Shown here in pieces: positions 1-7,829 of a DNA stretch of 64,000 nt. The position numbers were made by a program, and so were the translations under genes. Source of the stretch: GCA-2746795 sp964643965 (GTDB lineage Bacteria; Chloroflexota; Anaerolineae; Promineifilales; Promineifilaceae); NCBI GenBank assembly GCA_964643965.1, contig CAZXVH010000007.1, forward strand, positions 1 through 64,000, in the 5' to 3' direction. The first letter of the stretch is position 1. Each line of letters begins with the position of its first letter. The notes under the pieces were generated by a model. That model had not been told where the DNA came from, did no database searches, and saw only the letters and a list, made by a program, of their open reading frames with translations.

Positions 1-140
1 GTGGACATTTTGACAAAACTGTAATCGGTGAGCAGTTACTGAAAACTGTCCACTGACCACTGTCCACTGACCACCGTGGCGGGATGCGAGTCATTTTTGG
101 TAAACTGTTGTTGTGATACCGATAATTCGGAGGTGATATG

Positions 141-932
141 ATGATCGTCAGGCCACCGGCCGTTGCCGGCGCATTTTACCCGGCGAATGAAGAGCAGTTG
201 CGGGAATGGGTGACGGGATTTTTGGAAACGGCCGTTCTCCTACCTGCCTCTTTGCCCCTGCCCAAAGCGATCATCGGGCCACACGCCGGTTATAACTACT
301 CCGGCCCCATCGCGGGGACGGCCTACGCGCCGGTGATGGCTTTACGCGGCCAGGTTGAGCGGGTGATTCTGCTTGGTCCGGCGCACACGATGGCGCTGCG
401 CGGGCTGGCCACAACCAGCGCCGACGCCTTTCGCACTCCGCTGGGAGATGTACCCATTGACCATGAAGCGTTACAAAAAGTTCGCCCACTGCTCCAGGTG
501 CAGGTTTTAGACGCTGCTCATGAACGGGAACACGGCCTGGAAGTACATCTGCCTTTTTTACAGATGACGCTGGCTGAATTTACGCTGGCCCCTTTTGTAG
601 TGGGCGCCGCGAAACCGGGGGAGGTGGCCGCAGTGATTAAAACATTGTGGGGCGGGCCAGAGACGCTGGTCGTAATAAGTTCAGACTTGAGCCATTTTTT
701 GGATTATGAAAGCGCCCGGCAGTTGGATAGGGCCGCAGCACAGGCCATTGAGCAGCTTAGGCCAGACGCCCTGGCGCCAGAACAAGCTTGTGGGCGACGG
801 CCGATTCAAGGGCTGCTGCTTGTGGCGCGGGCGGAAAAGCTATCGGCCACGACATTAGATTTACGTAATTCAGGCGATACGGCCGGCAGCCGGGATCGGG
901 TCGTGGGGTATGGAGCGTGGCTGTTGGGGTAA
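141..932 (+). CDS. MEMO1 family protein (AmmeMemoRadiSam system protein B)
   Basis: A 263-residue protein of the MEMO1 family, which has the fold of class III extradiol dioxygenases; the exact reaction in bacteria is not settled. Seen: PHAGYNYSG near residue 47, HEREHGLEVHLPF near 127, SSDLSHF near 180 and GRRPIQG near 219, which correspond to the conserved His/Asp pocket of the family. Length is normal. Two ATGs are adjacent (138 and 141); GGAGG at 129-133 is better spaced for 141. The usual partners, an AMMECR1-domain protein and a radical SAM enzyme, are not in the window and could lie to the left. Family assignment is firm, function is not. Confidence 0.9.
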   Translation: MIVRPPAVAGAFYPANEEQLREWVTGFLETAVLLPASLPLPKAIIGPHAGYNYSGPIAGTAYAPVMALRGQVERVILLGPAHTMALRGLATTSADAFRTPLGDVPIDHEALQKVRPLLQVQVLDAAHEREHGLEVHLPFLQMTLAEFTLAPFVVGAAKPGEVAAVIKTLWGGPETLVVISSDLSHFLDYESARQLDRAAAQAIEQLRPDALAPEQACGRRPIQGLLLVARAEKLSATTLDLRNSGDTAGSRDRVVGYGAWLLG

Positions 933-940
933 GCCTGTTG

Positions 941-1160
941 CCTGAGCGTGTTGAAGGCAACCTGGGCTTCGACAGGCTCAGCCCTCGACAGGCTCAGCCC
1001 TCGACAGGCTCAGCCCTCGACAGGCTCAGCCCTCGACAGNNNNNNNNNNNNNNNNNNNNNNNNNNNNNNNNNNNNNNNNNNNNNNNNNNNNNNNNNNNNN
1101 NNNNNNNNNNNNNNNNNNNNNNNNNNNNNNNNNNNNNNNGCTCAACCCTCGACAGGATTA
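941..1160. repeat. Tandem 16-bp repeat CTCGACAGGCTCAGCC interrupted by the assembly gap
   Basis: After an inverted partner (CCTGAGCGTGTTGAAGG at 941-957) come at least four head-to-tail copies of a 16-bp unit from 967 to 1039. The array resumes at 1140 with a diverged copy and ends about 10 bp before the hutI stop codon. Related CTTCGACAGGCTCAG or CTTCGACAAGCTCAG sequences occur at 30520-30533 and 48160-48232. There are no spacers, so it is not a CRISPR array. Confidence 0.9.
1040..1139. other. Assembly gap (100 N)
   Basis: Exactly 100 Ns within the tandem repeat. The round length suggests a scaffold gap of unknown true size, so the real number of repeat units cannot be read here. Confidence 0.99.
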
Positions 1161-1166
1161 GGAGCT

Positions 1167-2435
1167 TTAATTTTCCGCTACAACCTGCCCCTTTTTAATC
1201 ACCGTTTGTACCAAATTATCCCCGTAGCGATAGCCTAATTGGCGATAATCGGCCACATCCAGGATGAGCAGATCTGCCTGTTTCCCAACCTCCAGGCTGC
1301 CTATCTCGTGGCCGCGGCTGATGGCGTGAGCGCTATTTAAGGTGGCGGCGGTCAAGGCTTGCGCCTGCGTCAGCCCCATATAGCGGCAGGCCAGGGCGAT
1401 GACCATTTGCATCGACTCGCACCAGGTTGTGCCCGGATTGCAATCAGTGGCCAGCGCCAACGCGCCACCCGCCGCCAGAATGGCTTTGGCCGGGGTGTAT
1501 TCGCTTTCGGCCAGGCCAAACGGTGTGCCGGGCAGTCCCACCGCAACGGTGTGGCCTTGTCCCAGGGCGGCGATGTCGGCGGCCGGTGTTTTGACCAGAT
1601 GGTCGGCGGAAACAGCGCCCAGTTCTACGGCCAACCGGGTTCCGCCCAGCCCCACAAATTCGTCGGCATGAACCTTGAGCGCGAAGCCCAGTTCCTTTGC
1701 CCGCTCCAGGATACGCCGCGTCTGAGCTACGTCAAATACCCCTTCTTCACAAAACACATCGCAGAACAGGGTGACCTGGTGGGTTGCCATCCAACGGGCG
1801 GCGGCGGGCAGCATCTCATCGATGACCAGGGTGACATACTCGTCGGTGCGGCCCCGGTATTCAGACGGCACGGCGTGGGCGGGCAGGAAGGTGGCGCTCA
1901 CCTCTATGATGTGCTGCTCGTTTAAGGCGCGGATGGCGTCTAGCTGTTTGAGTTCGGCGGCGGTGTTGAGGCCATAGCCCGTTTTGGCTTCCATGCTGGT
2001 TGTGCCCAGACGTAACATCCGATCCAGCCGGGGCAGATTGTCGGCGATTAGCTCATGCAGGCTGGCCTGGCGCACCTGATGCACAGTTGACATAATGCCG
2101 CCACCGGCCGCCATGATTTGCATATAGCTGGCGCCGGCCAGGCGCTGTTCAAACTCCTCAGCCCGGTCGCCCATCCAGGGGATATGGGTATGGGGATCAA
2201 CAAAGCCGGGAATGACACAACGGCCGTTTACATCAATGATGGTTTCGGCAGTGTAGGTTTGAAGAATGGGGGCAGTAGAGCCGGTGGCCAGGAAACGGCC
2301 GTCTTGCACGGCGACGGCTCCATTTTCAATGATGCCTAATTCGCCCAGTTCTGCGCCGCGCTGCGGGCCACCTGGCCCCGGTATCACACACAACTGCCCG
2401 GCCGAATGAATGATGAGATCAACTTCTGTTTTCAT
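1167..2435 (-). CDS. hutI: Imidazolonepropionase
   Basis: Catalyses hydrolysis of 4-imidazolone-5-propanoate to N-formimidoyl-glutamate, the third step of histidine degradation (EC 3.5.2.7), in the cytoplasm. Seen: amidohydrolase metal motif DPHTHIPW (His82, His84), KTGYGL, LKVHADEF near 255 and LATDCNPGT near 325. The length of 422 residues is typical. The reading frame extends further upstream, but AAAAAAGGAG about 5 nt before the ATG at 2435 fixes the start. No other hut gene is nearby, so the pathway is split or encoded elsewhere. The stop codon abuts the 16-bp tandem repeat. Confidence 0.95.
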   Translation of the reverse strand: MKTEVDLIIHSAGQLCVIPGPGGPQRGAELGELGIIENGAVAVQDGRFLATGSTAPILQTYTAETIIDVNGRCVIPGFVDPHTHIPWMGDRAEEFEQRLAGASYMQIMAAGGGIMSTVHQVRQASLHELIADNLPRLDRMLRLGTTSMEAKTGYGLNTAAELKQLDAIRALNEQHIIEVSATFLPAHAVPSEYRGRTDEYVTLVIDEMLPAAARWMATHQVTLFCDVFCEEGVFDVAQTRRILERAKELGFALKVHADEFVGLGGTRLAVELGAVSADHLVKTPAADIAALGQGHTVAVGLPGTPFGLAESEYTPAKAILAAGGALALATDCNPGTTWCESMQMVIALACRYMGLTQAQALTAATLNSAHAISRGHEIGSLEVGKQADLLILDVADYRQLGYRYGDNLVQTVIKKGQVVAEN

Positions 2436-2639
2436 GGAAACTCCTTTTTTAGGGTGGCGGGCGTCACTTGCCACCTGCCACCTGCCACTCGCCACTCGCC
2501 ACCTCTTATGTTATCCCCAAATTCCATTCTGCCAATGATTCGGCCGTGGTAGTGACCGCGGTAGTAGAAACGGCCGTTTTCGATGAGCGTGATCCCCGAT
2601 TCTCATAACGACGCCCCAAAATGCAGCGCTGATTCCACA
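2436..2639. repeat. Intergenic region with TTGCCACC-type short repeats
   Basis: Between the divergent hutI and citrate synthase genes. At 2466-2502 the words CTTGCCACC, TGCCACC and CGCCACT repeat in a row; the same vocabulary returns at 34595-34675. An AACGGCCGTT palindrome sits at 2569-2578. No coding sequence is supported here. Confidence 0.6.
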
Positions 2640-2668
2640 TTGACAACATTGATTTAACAATCTAGGAT
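2640..2668 (+). promoter_or_regulatory. Sigma-70 type promoter for citrate synthase
   Basis: TTGACA at 2640-2645 and TAGGAT at 2663-2668 are separated by 17 bp. A start near 2675 would place the folded leader at 2694-2731 inside the mRNA. Confidence 0.6.
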
Positions 2669-2693
2669 CAATCGGTACTTTAAATGAAAACCT

Positions 2694-2749
2694 GGGAGCG
2701 CGGACAGCTTGTCCGCACTGTGCGTGCTCCCATTTACGAGGAGATTATC
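2694..2749 (+). promoter_or_regulatory. Structured leader element with Shine-Dalgarno, copy A
   Basis: Outer stem GGGAGC (2694-2699) with GCTCCC (2726-2731) encloses a 7-bp hairpin, GCGGACA-GCT-TGTCCGC (2700-2716). It is followed at once by TTACGAGGAGATTATC and the ATG. A second copy lies before the 59-codon gene at 23540-23604 with the same order and nearly the same Shine-Dalgarno segment. Confidence 0.7.
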
Positions 2750-3868
2750 ATGACAACGACAGCCAGTTATCAACCGGGATTAGAAGGGGTGGTGGCGGCG
2801 GAGACGCGCCTGAGCCATGTGGATGGGCAGAGTGGCGAACTGATTATCGGGGGGTATGCCCTGGAGGAAGTAGCGGCGAAAGCAACAGCGGAGCAGATGG
2901 CTTATTTGCTGTGGCATGATCGACTGCCCGATGAGGCGGAGTTGGCTGTGTTCTCACAAGGTTTGGCGGAGAAACGGCCGTTATCCCCTGCCACCTTATC
3001 CCTGCTCAAAGCCGTTGCCCAGGAGAAAGCGCCAGTGATGGATGCGCTGCGGATTGGCGCAGGTACGCTCAGTTTGGGGCTGGATGCAGCCACGTCATCC
3101 GAACTGGCTGAAGCGATTGTGGCCCGTTTCCCCACGATTGTGGCCGCTTATTGGCGCTTTTTGAACGGCCAGGAAGCTATCGCCCCGGATGCAGACTTGA
3201 ACCATGCGGCGAATTATTTGTATATGCTCACAGGAGAACGGCCGTCGGCGGCACAGGTTCGTGGCCTGGAAACGTATCTCAACACGGTCAGTGATCACAG
3301 TTTGAATGCGTCCACGTTTACGGCGCGGGTGATTGTGTCTACGGGATCTGATTTGGCGTCGGCGATTACAGGGGCGGTGGGGGCGTTGAAGGGACCGCTG
3401 CATGGCGGCGCGCCGGGGCCAGCGCTCGATATGGTCTTTGAAATTGGTTCTGCCGAAAATGCGGAGCCTTATTTACGGGCAAAGCTGGAGCGCGGCGACC
3501 GGCTGATGGGTTTTGGTCATCGCGTCTACAAAGTGCGCGATCCACGGGCCGACGTGCTAGGTCGGGCGGCGGCCAGGTTGTATGCGGCGGATGGCGATAT
3601 GGCCTTGTATGAGTTGGCGAGAGCGGTGGAGGAAACGGCCGTTTCCCTGCTGGCAGAATACAAACCAGGACGCAATTTGCAAACCAATGTGGAGTTTTAC
3701 ACGGCGCTGCTGCTGCATGGGCTGGGTCTCAGCACCGCTCTGTTTACGCCCACCTTTGCCATTGGTCGGGTAGCTGGCTGGTTGGGTCACTGCTTTGAAC
3801 AAATGGAAAACGGCCGTTTGATACGGCCGTCGTCGAGATATGTGGGGGAGATTGGACGACAATGGTAA
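2750..3868 (+). CDS. gltA: Citrate synthase (short, CitA/GltA-like)
   Basis: Condenses acetyl-CoA and oxaloacetate to citrate; cytoplasmic. Seen: SDHSLNAST (His183), GPLHGG (His218), GFGHRVYK (His257) and RPSSRYVG at the end. The 372 residues match the short hexameric/dimeric bacterial type. The catalytic Asp usually found in an NVDF-like motif is Glu315 in TNVEFY (codon 3692-3694). Glu at this place may be normal for some CitA-like relatives, so activity is still likely. A 22-codon upstream extension is open, but GAGGAGAT before the ATG at 2750, shared with the second leader copy, sets the start. A 2-methylcitrate synthase role cannot be excluded. Confidence 0.9.
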   Translation: MTTTASYQPGLEGVVAAETRLSHVDGQSGELIIGGYALEEVAAKATAEQMAYLLWHDRLPDEAELAVFSQGLAEKRPLSPATLSLLKAVAQEKAPVMDALRIGAGTLSLGLDAATSSELAEAIVARFPTIVAAYWRFLNGQEAIAPDADLNHAANYLYMLTGERPSAAQVRGLETYLNTVSDHSLNASTFTARVIVSTGSDLASAITGAVGALKGPLHGGAPGPALDMVFEIGSAENAEPYLRAKLERGDRLMGFGHRVYKVRDPRADVLGRAAARLYAADGDMALYELARAVEETAVSLLAEYKPGRNLQTNVEFYTALLLHGLGLSTALFTPTFAIGRVAGWLGHCFEQMENGRLIRPSSRYVGEIGRQW

Positions 3869-3989
3869 AAAGGTGCCAAAGTGGCAGAGTTGCAAGGTGA
3901 CGGTGTAACGCGCTGCTTTGCCACCTTCAAGCAGTTTTCATGTTCCATAACATTCCACAAGCTATGTTAGAGCGGATGCGTTATAACGA

Positions 3990-4082
3990 TTCCAAACAGG
4001 ACTGATCCTGGCGGCCGTTGTGGGCATTGCGGTGGGGATGATTGTCGAGAATCGGTTTTCAAGACAAAAAGTTGAGGGGTAA
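3990..4082 (+). pseudogene. AzlC C-terminal remnant 1
   Basis: The frame reads Q-T-G-L-I-L-A-A-V-V-G-I-A-V-G-M-I-V-E-N-R and stops at 4080-4082. This matches the last membrane segment of the intact AzlC at 6788-7528 (PYKLGL, then GIAVGMVLENR). No start and no N-terminal part are present. 3994-4037 is identical to 4733-4776 except for one base. Confidence 0.75.
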
Positions 4083-4094
4083 GAAAAGGGAAGG

Positions 4095-4538
4095 TTACGG
4101 TTCGAGATTTTCTAAATCAGCTAAATCCTGGAATCGGCCACTAGCTTTTTTATTTTGTTTCAAATTGTCGAGATCAATGAAATTAAGTTCCACATCATCA
4201 GTTTTTACCATGATACGTGCTTGGAAACAGGTGTCAAAGTCTACTCCAGATGGATTTGTAACAATATCGATTCGGTTAGGTGGATACCCTAGTTGAACAA
4301 TTTGTCCTGGCTCAATAAAATCTTCTACCTGCAAATCTAAAGATTCGAATCCAAACGCCAGTAATGCTTGCAGAAGTTTCTGAGCATTATCTTGATCAGG
4401 TTTAATCCATATATCTAAGTCTTTGGTGTAGCGAGGATGACCATGAAACGCAACAGCGTAACCACCAATGATAAGATATTGAACCTGATTATCGTTTAAC
4501 GATTGTATAAACTCTTTGAAATCTTGGTTCAGTAGCAT
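4095..4538 (-). CDS. Nucleotidyltransferase-fold protein (toxin-like)
   Basis: A 147-residue protein of the stand-alone nucleotidyltransferase superfamily (AbiEii/MNT-like). Seen: IIGGYAVAFHGHPR followed by KDLDIWI, i.e. the GG...DxD signature (Gly25-Gly26, Asp40 and Asp42), and a later RIDIV strand carrying a third acidic residue. Many such proteins are toxins paired with a small partner, or act on tRNA or proteins. Its start overlaps the end of the upstream small gene by 50 bp, a typical two-gene module. The pair lies between two AzlC remnants. Family is likely; the toxin role is inference. Confidence 0.75.
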   Translation of the reverse strand: MLLNQDFKEFIQSLNDNQVQYLIIGGYAVAFHGHPRYTKDLDIWIKPDQDNAQKLLQALLAFGFESLDLQVEDFIEPGQIVQLGYPPNRIDIVTNPSGVDFDTCFQARIMVKTDDVELNFIDLDNLKQNKKASGRFQDLADLENLEP

Positions 4539-4674
4539 ATTTCCACTGGTGATATTCTTGTCTGATCTCTTCTAGCGTTGCTAACCGCTTTTCATAGGGC
4601 TGTGATTGCCAATAAAGGAAATCGCTAGTTTGTTCTTCCAAGCGAATTTTTTGTGCAACTTTTTTGATAGTCAT
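4489..4674 (-). CDS. Small partner of the nucleotidyltransferase (antitoxin-like)
   Basis: 61 residues starting M-T-I-K-K-V-A-Q, highly charged, with the C-terminal pattern PRFQRVYTIVKR and an inner TLEEIRQEYHQWKY helix. I recall similar small proteins in front of nucleotidyltransferase genes but cannot name a curated family. The reading frame is open further upstream through repeat DNA, but the ATG at 4672-4674 is the first that leaves a compact domain. It overlaps the next gene, so the two are probably translated together. The antitoxin role is inference. Confidence 0.65.
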   Translation of the reverse strand: MTIKKVAQKIRLEEQTSDFLYWQSQPYEKRLATLEEIRQEYHQWKYATEPRFQRVYTIVKR

Positions 4675-4699
4675 AAGCTGTATTATACCATATTGCTGG

Positions 4700-4806
4700 A
4701 TAACGGCCGTTTTTGCTATAGCTTCCCCTACAAAACAGGACTGATCCTGGCGGCCGTTGTGGGCATTGCCGTGGGGTTGCTTGTTGAAAACTTCAAAGGA
4801 ATCTAA
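4700..4806 (+). pseudogene. AzlC C-terminal remnant 2, frameshifted
   Basis: The reading TAVFA in one frame continues as Y-S-F-P-Y-K-T-G-L-I-L-A-A-V-V-G-I-A-V-G-L-L-V-E-N in the next, as if one base is missing around 4717-4722. It ends with TAA at 4804-4806. It matches the LAYGLPYKLGL...GIAVGMVLEN end of the intact AzlC. Beyond the shared 44 bp it differs from remnant 1 mostly at synonymous positions. Confidence 0.7.
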
Positions 4807-4880
4807 TACAAAGGCACAAAGGTGCGAAGAAACAAAGCGTTTCTTTGTCCCTTTGTTTCTTCGTGTCTTTGTAATAAATA
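4807..4880. repeat. Intergenic dyad of ACAAAGG/CCTTTGT words
   Basis: ACAAAGGCACAAAGGTGCG faces TCTTTGTCCCTTTGTTTC and related words, giving an imperfect hairpin around 4809-4873 just before the threonine dehydratase remnant. Confidence 0.6.
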
Positions 4881-4893
4881 AAAGAGGACGATT

Positions 4894-5203
4894 ATGAACG
4901 AACAAACTATGCCAACTTTACAAGACGTTTGCCGAAGGTGTGGCGACGCGGGTTCCATTTGCCAATACGCAGGCGATTATGAAGCGTTATTTGGATGATT
5001 TTCTCTTGGTGGACGATGCGGATATCAAGCGTGCCATCGTGACCTTGTTGGAACATACCCACAATATTGCCGAAGGGGCTGGCGCTGTTTCCACGGCGGC
5101 GGCCATTCAAAACAGGGAACGATTCGCGGGTAAGAAGATTGTTTTGGTGATGAGTGGTGGTAATTTGGCGGTGGAGAAGTTGAAGGCGATTTTAGGGGAT
5201 TAA
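4894..5203 (+). pseudogene. Threonine dehydratase with internal deletion
   Basis: AAGAGGA (4881-4887) precedes an ATG at 4894 that reads M-N-E-Q-T-M-P-T-L-Q-D-V, a plausible threonine dehydratase N-terminus. The sequence then jumps, out of frame, to F-A-E-G-V-A-T-R-V-P-F-A-N-T-Q and continues to the normal C-terminus (HNIAEGAGA, then VLVMSGGNL). Intact enzymes of this PLP family have over 300 residues, so about two thirds, including the PLP lysine, is gone. The remaining 87-codon frame from 4940 is not expected to be active. Confidence 0.85.
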
Positions 5204-5207
5204 AAAA

Positions 5208-5302
5208 CTTATCATCCACAGATTTCGCAAATTACGCAGATTTTGTCGCTTCGCTTAGGGTTTTAATCTACGCCATCTGCGTATTCTGCGGATAAATCTA
5301 AT
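5208..5302. repeat. Intergenic dyad of CACAGATT/ACGCAGATT words
   Basis: ATCCACAGATTTCGCAAAT and TTACGCAGATTTTG on the left face AATCTACGCCATCTGCGTA and TTCTGCGGATAAA on the right. It is an imperfect hairpin of about 90 bp between the dehydratase remnant and the decarboxylase. Confidence 0.65.
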
Positions 5303-5317
5303 TGAATTGGGATTTTT

Positions 5318-6703
5318 ATGCATATGAGATTGAAGCAAGACCAGGAAAATATTGAACAGTTGCTGCAAACGGCCGTTTCCACCGCCACCGATTTCATCCA
5401 CACCTTAGCAGAGCGCCCCGCCGCCATTTACCCAGCAGAGCAAGAGCCGGATAGCCTGCCCGAAGAGGGACTGGGTGCGGCGGGGGCGCTGGCTGCGTTT
5501 CAGGCGAAGTATGGTGATGGGTTGTCTGGTAGCGCGGGGGCGCGTTATTTTGGCTTTGTCACGGGCGGTTCTACGCCAGCGGCATTGGTTGGGGATTGGT
5601 TAACGGCCGTTTACGACCAAAATCCCATCGCCGATGAAGACTCCATTGCCCCCAAAGTGGAGGCAGAAGCGATTCGTTTGCTGCGGCAACTATTTAGCTT
5701 GCCCGATGAATTTATAGGTACGTTTGTCAGCGGCGCAACAGTGGCGAATTTTGTCGGGTTGGCGCAGGGGCGGCAATGGCTGGGTTTAAAGCATGGTCGC
5801 AATGTGGCGCAGGATGGCTTGATTGGCTTGCCACAACTGCCAGTTTTGGCGGCGACGCCCCATTCCAGTAGTTACAAAGCGTTGGCGATGTTGGGCATGG
5901 GCAAGGCGAACTTAATTAAAGTGGACGCTTTGCCTGAACGGGAAGCGATGGACATAGATGCGTTGACGGCACAGTTGGCGGCGCTGAACGGTCAGCCTGC
6001 GATGGTGGTTGCCAGCAGTGGCACGGTTAATACGGTTGATTTTGATGATTTGGCCGCTGTCGCGCATCTCAAGCAGACGTATGATTTTTGGCTCCATGTG
6101 GACGCAGCGTTTGGTGGTTTTGCCGCATGTTCGCCTCGTTACGCCCATTTGCTGGCTGGTTTGGCAGCGGCGGATTCCATTACGATTGACGCCCACAAAT
6201 GGCTCAACGTACCATACGATTCGGCGATGACCTTTTCGCGGCATCCCAAGTTGCAGGTGGCCGTGTTTGAGAATACGGCCGTTTACTTGGGGCCGATGAC
6301 GGAGAATCCGAGTTTGGTGCATTGGACGCCGCAAAATTCGCGCCGCTTTCGGGCGCTGCCCGCCTGGATGACGCTAATGGCCTACGGCCGTTCTGGTTAT
6401 CAGGAAATTGTCGAGCGCAATTGTGATCAGGCGGCTTGGTTGGGTGAGCAGATTGACCAGTCGCGCCATTTCCGGCTGCTGGCGCCCGTGAACATGAATG
6501 TGGTCTGCTTTACCTTAGCTGGCGAACCAACGATAGTCGACATCCAGCGCATATTGGCCTGGCTACGGGATGATGGCCGCGTCTATCTAACACCGACGCA
6601 GTACGGTGGCGTTCCTGGCATTCGCGTAGCCATTTCCAATTGGCAGACAGCGCAGACGGATGTGAAGATTTGTTGGCAGGCGTTGAGAGAGTCAATGGCG
6701 TGA
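5318..6703 (+). CDS. Pyridoxal-phosphate-dependent group II decarboxylase
   Basis: A 461-residue fold-type I PLP enzyme of the aromatic amino acid / glutamate decarboxylase group. Seen: TPHSSSYKA (His182, ring stacking), VASSGTVNTVDFD, VDAAFGGFA (Asp262, binds the pyridine nitrogen) and DAHKWLN (Lys294, Schiff base). Length is normal. It sits after the threonine dehydratase remnant and before an intact azlC, so an amino-acid context is likely, but the substrate cannot be read. Two AACGGCCGTT palindromes fall in frame as Thr-Ala-Val. Confidence 0.88.
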   Translation: MHMRLKQDQENIEQLLQTAVSTATDFIHTLAERPAAIYPAEQEPDSLPEEGLGAAGALAAFQAKYGDGLSGSAGARYFGFVTGGSTPAALVGDWLTAVYDQNPIADEDSIAPKVEAEAIRLLRQLFSLPDEFIGTFVSGATVANFVGLAQGRQWLGLKHGRNVAQDGLIGLPQLPVLAATPHSSSYKALAMLGMGKANLIKVDALPEREAMDIDALTAQLAALNGQPAMVVASSGTVNTVDFDDLAAVAHLKQTYDFWLHVDAAFGGFAACSPRYAHLLAGLAAADSITIDAHKWLNVPYDSAMTFSRHPKLQVAVFENTAVYLGPMTENPSLVHWTPQNSRRFRALPAWMTLMAYGRSGYQEIVERNCDQAAWLGEQIDQSRHFRLLAPVNMNVVCFTLAGEPTIVDIQRILAWLRDDGRVYLTPTQYGGVPGIRVAISNWQTAQTDVKICWQALRESMA

Positions 6704-6704
6704 A

Positions 6705-6755
6705 TTGGAGATTAGAGATTAGAGATTGAACGCGCGACCAATCTCTAATCTCCAA
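6705..6755. repeat. Perfect 16-bp inverted repeat, GGAGATTAG family
   Basis: TTGGAGATTAGAGATT (6705-6720) pairs with AATCTCTAATCTCCAA (6740-6755). The same core arms recur at 33127-33162. It lies 2 bp after the decarboxylase stop and could act as a terminator, but it has no U-tract. Confidence 0.8.
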
Positions 6756-6787
6756 TCTCCAGTCTCAAAGGGACAAGGACAGTTACC

Positions 6788-7528
6788 ATGACGACAAAAA
6801 CCCAACCCTACCAAAATTCCCGAACACGATTCACGGAGCTGTTAGCGGGTATCCGTTCGGAGCTGCCAATTGCCTTGGGCGTGATTCCCTTTGGCCTGAT
6901 TTACGGCGTGTTGGCGATGGCCGCAGGCTTGACGCCAGCGCAGGGGCAGGCGATGTCGGCGGTGGTGTTTGCGGGGTCGGCGCAGTTTATTGGGGTGCAG
7001 TTGATGGGGGTGGGTACGCCGCTGTCGGTGTTGTGGCTGACGACGTTTGTGGTGAATGTGCGCCATGTGCTGTACTCGACTTCGCTTGGCCCCGATATGC
7101 GCCATCTGCCCCGCCGCTGGCGCTTTTTGCTGGCTTATTTGCTGACGGACGAGGCTTTTGCCACAACGGCCGTTCACTACGCCGACCACTCCATCCCCCT
7201 GAAATTGAAACATTGGTTTTTCCTGGGCGCCGGCCTCACCCTGTGGACGGTGTGGCAGGTGAGTACGGCCGTCGGCGTTTTTCTGGGCGCAGAAGTGCCG
7301 GGTAGCTGGTCGCTGGATTTTACGTTGGCGCTGACCTTTATTGGCATCGTCGTGCCTAATTTGAAGGATCGGCCGGTGACGGCGGCGGCGCTCTCGGCGG
7401 GGGGTGTGGCGGTGTTGGCGTATGGGCTGCCGTATAAACTGGGTCTTATGGCGGCGGCGCTGACGGGCATTGCAGTAGGCATGGTATTGGAGAATCGGGC
7501 GAAGCCATTGGCCGGCATGAATTCGTGA
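6788..7528 (+). CDS. azlC: AzlC family branched-chain amino acid exporter subunit
   Basis: A 246-residue integral membrane protein. AzlC is the large subunit of the AzlCD exporter, which moves branched-chain amino acids and analogues out of the cell. Seen: LGVIPFGLIYG, SAVVFAGSAQFIGVQL, FVVNVRHVLYS and LTDEAFA, all hallmark segments, then several hydrophobic helices. AGGGACAAGGA lies upstream of the ATG at 6788. The small partner AzlD, normally next to azlC, is absent on both sides. Two remnants of AzlC-like C-termini lie 2-2.8 kb upstream, so an older azlC locus decayed here. Confidence 0.9.
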   Translation: MTTKTQPYQNSRTRFTELLAGIRSELPIALGVIPFGLIYGVLAMAAGLTPAQGQAMSAVVFAGSAQFIGVQLMGVGTPLSVLWLTTFVVNVRHVLYSTSLGPDMRHLPRRWRFLLAYLLTDEAFATTAVHYADHSIPLKLKHWFFLGAGLTLWTVWQVSTAVGVFLGAEVPGSWSLDFTLALTFIGIVVPNLKDRPVTAAALSAGGVAVLAYGLPYKLGLMAAALTGIAVGMVLENRAKPLAGMNS

Positions 7529-7599
7529 TGCAATTTATGCAAAATGGGGCTTTCATCATCGTATGAGCCGGGTGCGCCATGCCCAGAGTTCGCTGAAAA

Positions 7600-7700
7600 A
7601 ACTAACCGCGGAGGACACAAAGGGCGCGGAGGATAGAAAATACCAGAGAAAAACTCCGCGTTCTCCGCGCTCTCTGCGGTAAAAAAAGACCTTTTTTCAG
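7600..7700. repeat. Intergenic dyad of CCGCGGAGGACACAAAGG words
   Basis: ACCGCGGAGGACACAAAGG and CGCGGAGGAT (7608-7636) face CTCCGCGTTCTCCGC and CTCTCTGCGGT (7654-7681), followed by AAAAAAAGACCTTTTTT. It fills most of the 301-bp space between the convergent azlC and amidinotransferase-fold genes. No gene is supported. Confidence 0.65.
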
Positions 7701-7829
7701 AAGACTCATGCCCATCCACCATGAGAAATTGCGTGGGCGGGGCGTCTACCACACTGAATTCCTTTTTGCCGGGATTGTAGAGGTGGTTGAGTTGTTTTTG
7801 AAACCCCTCTTGTCTATTTTATTTCCCTT

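Noticed and set aside
941..1160. CRISPR array
   Set aside because: Units are contiguous, with no unique spacers and no cas genes nearby.
917..1238. Two open frames running through the N gap
   Set aside because: They consist of the 16-bp repeat plus unknown bases; no start signal and no protein character.
7177..7752. 191-codon minus-strand frame across azlC and the following dyad
   Set aside because: Half repeat, half antisense azlC; no Shine-Dalgarno.
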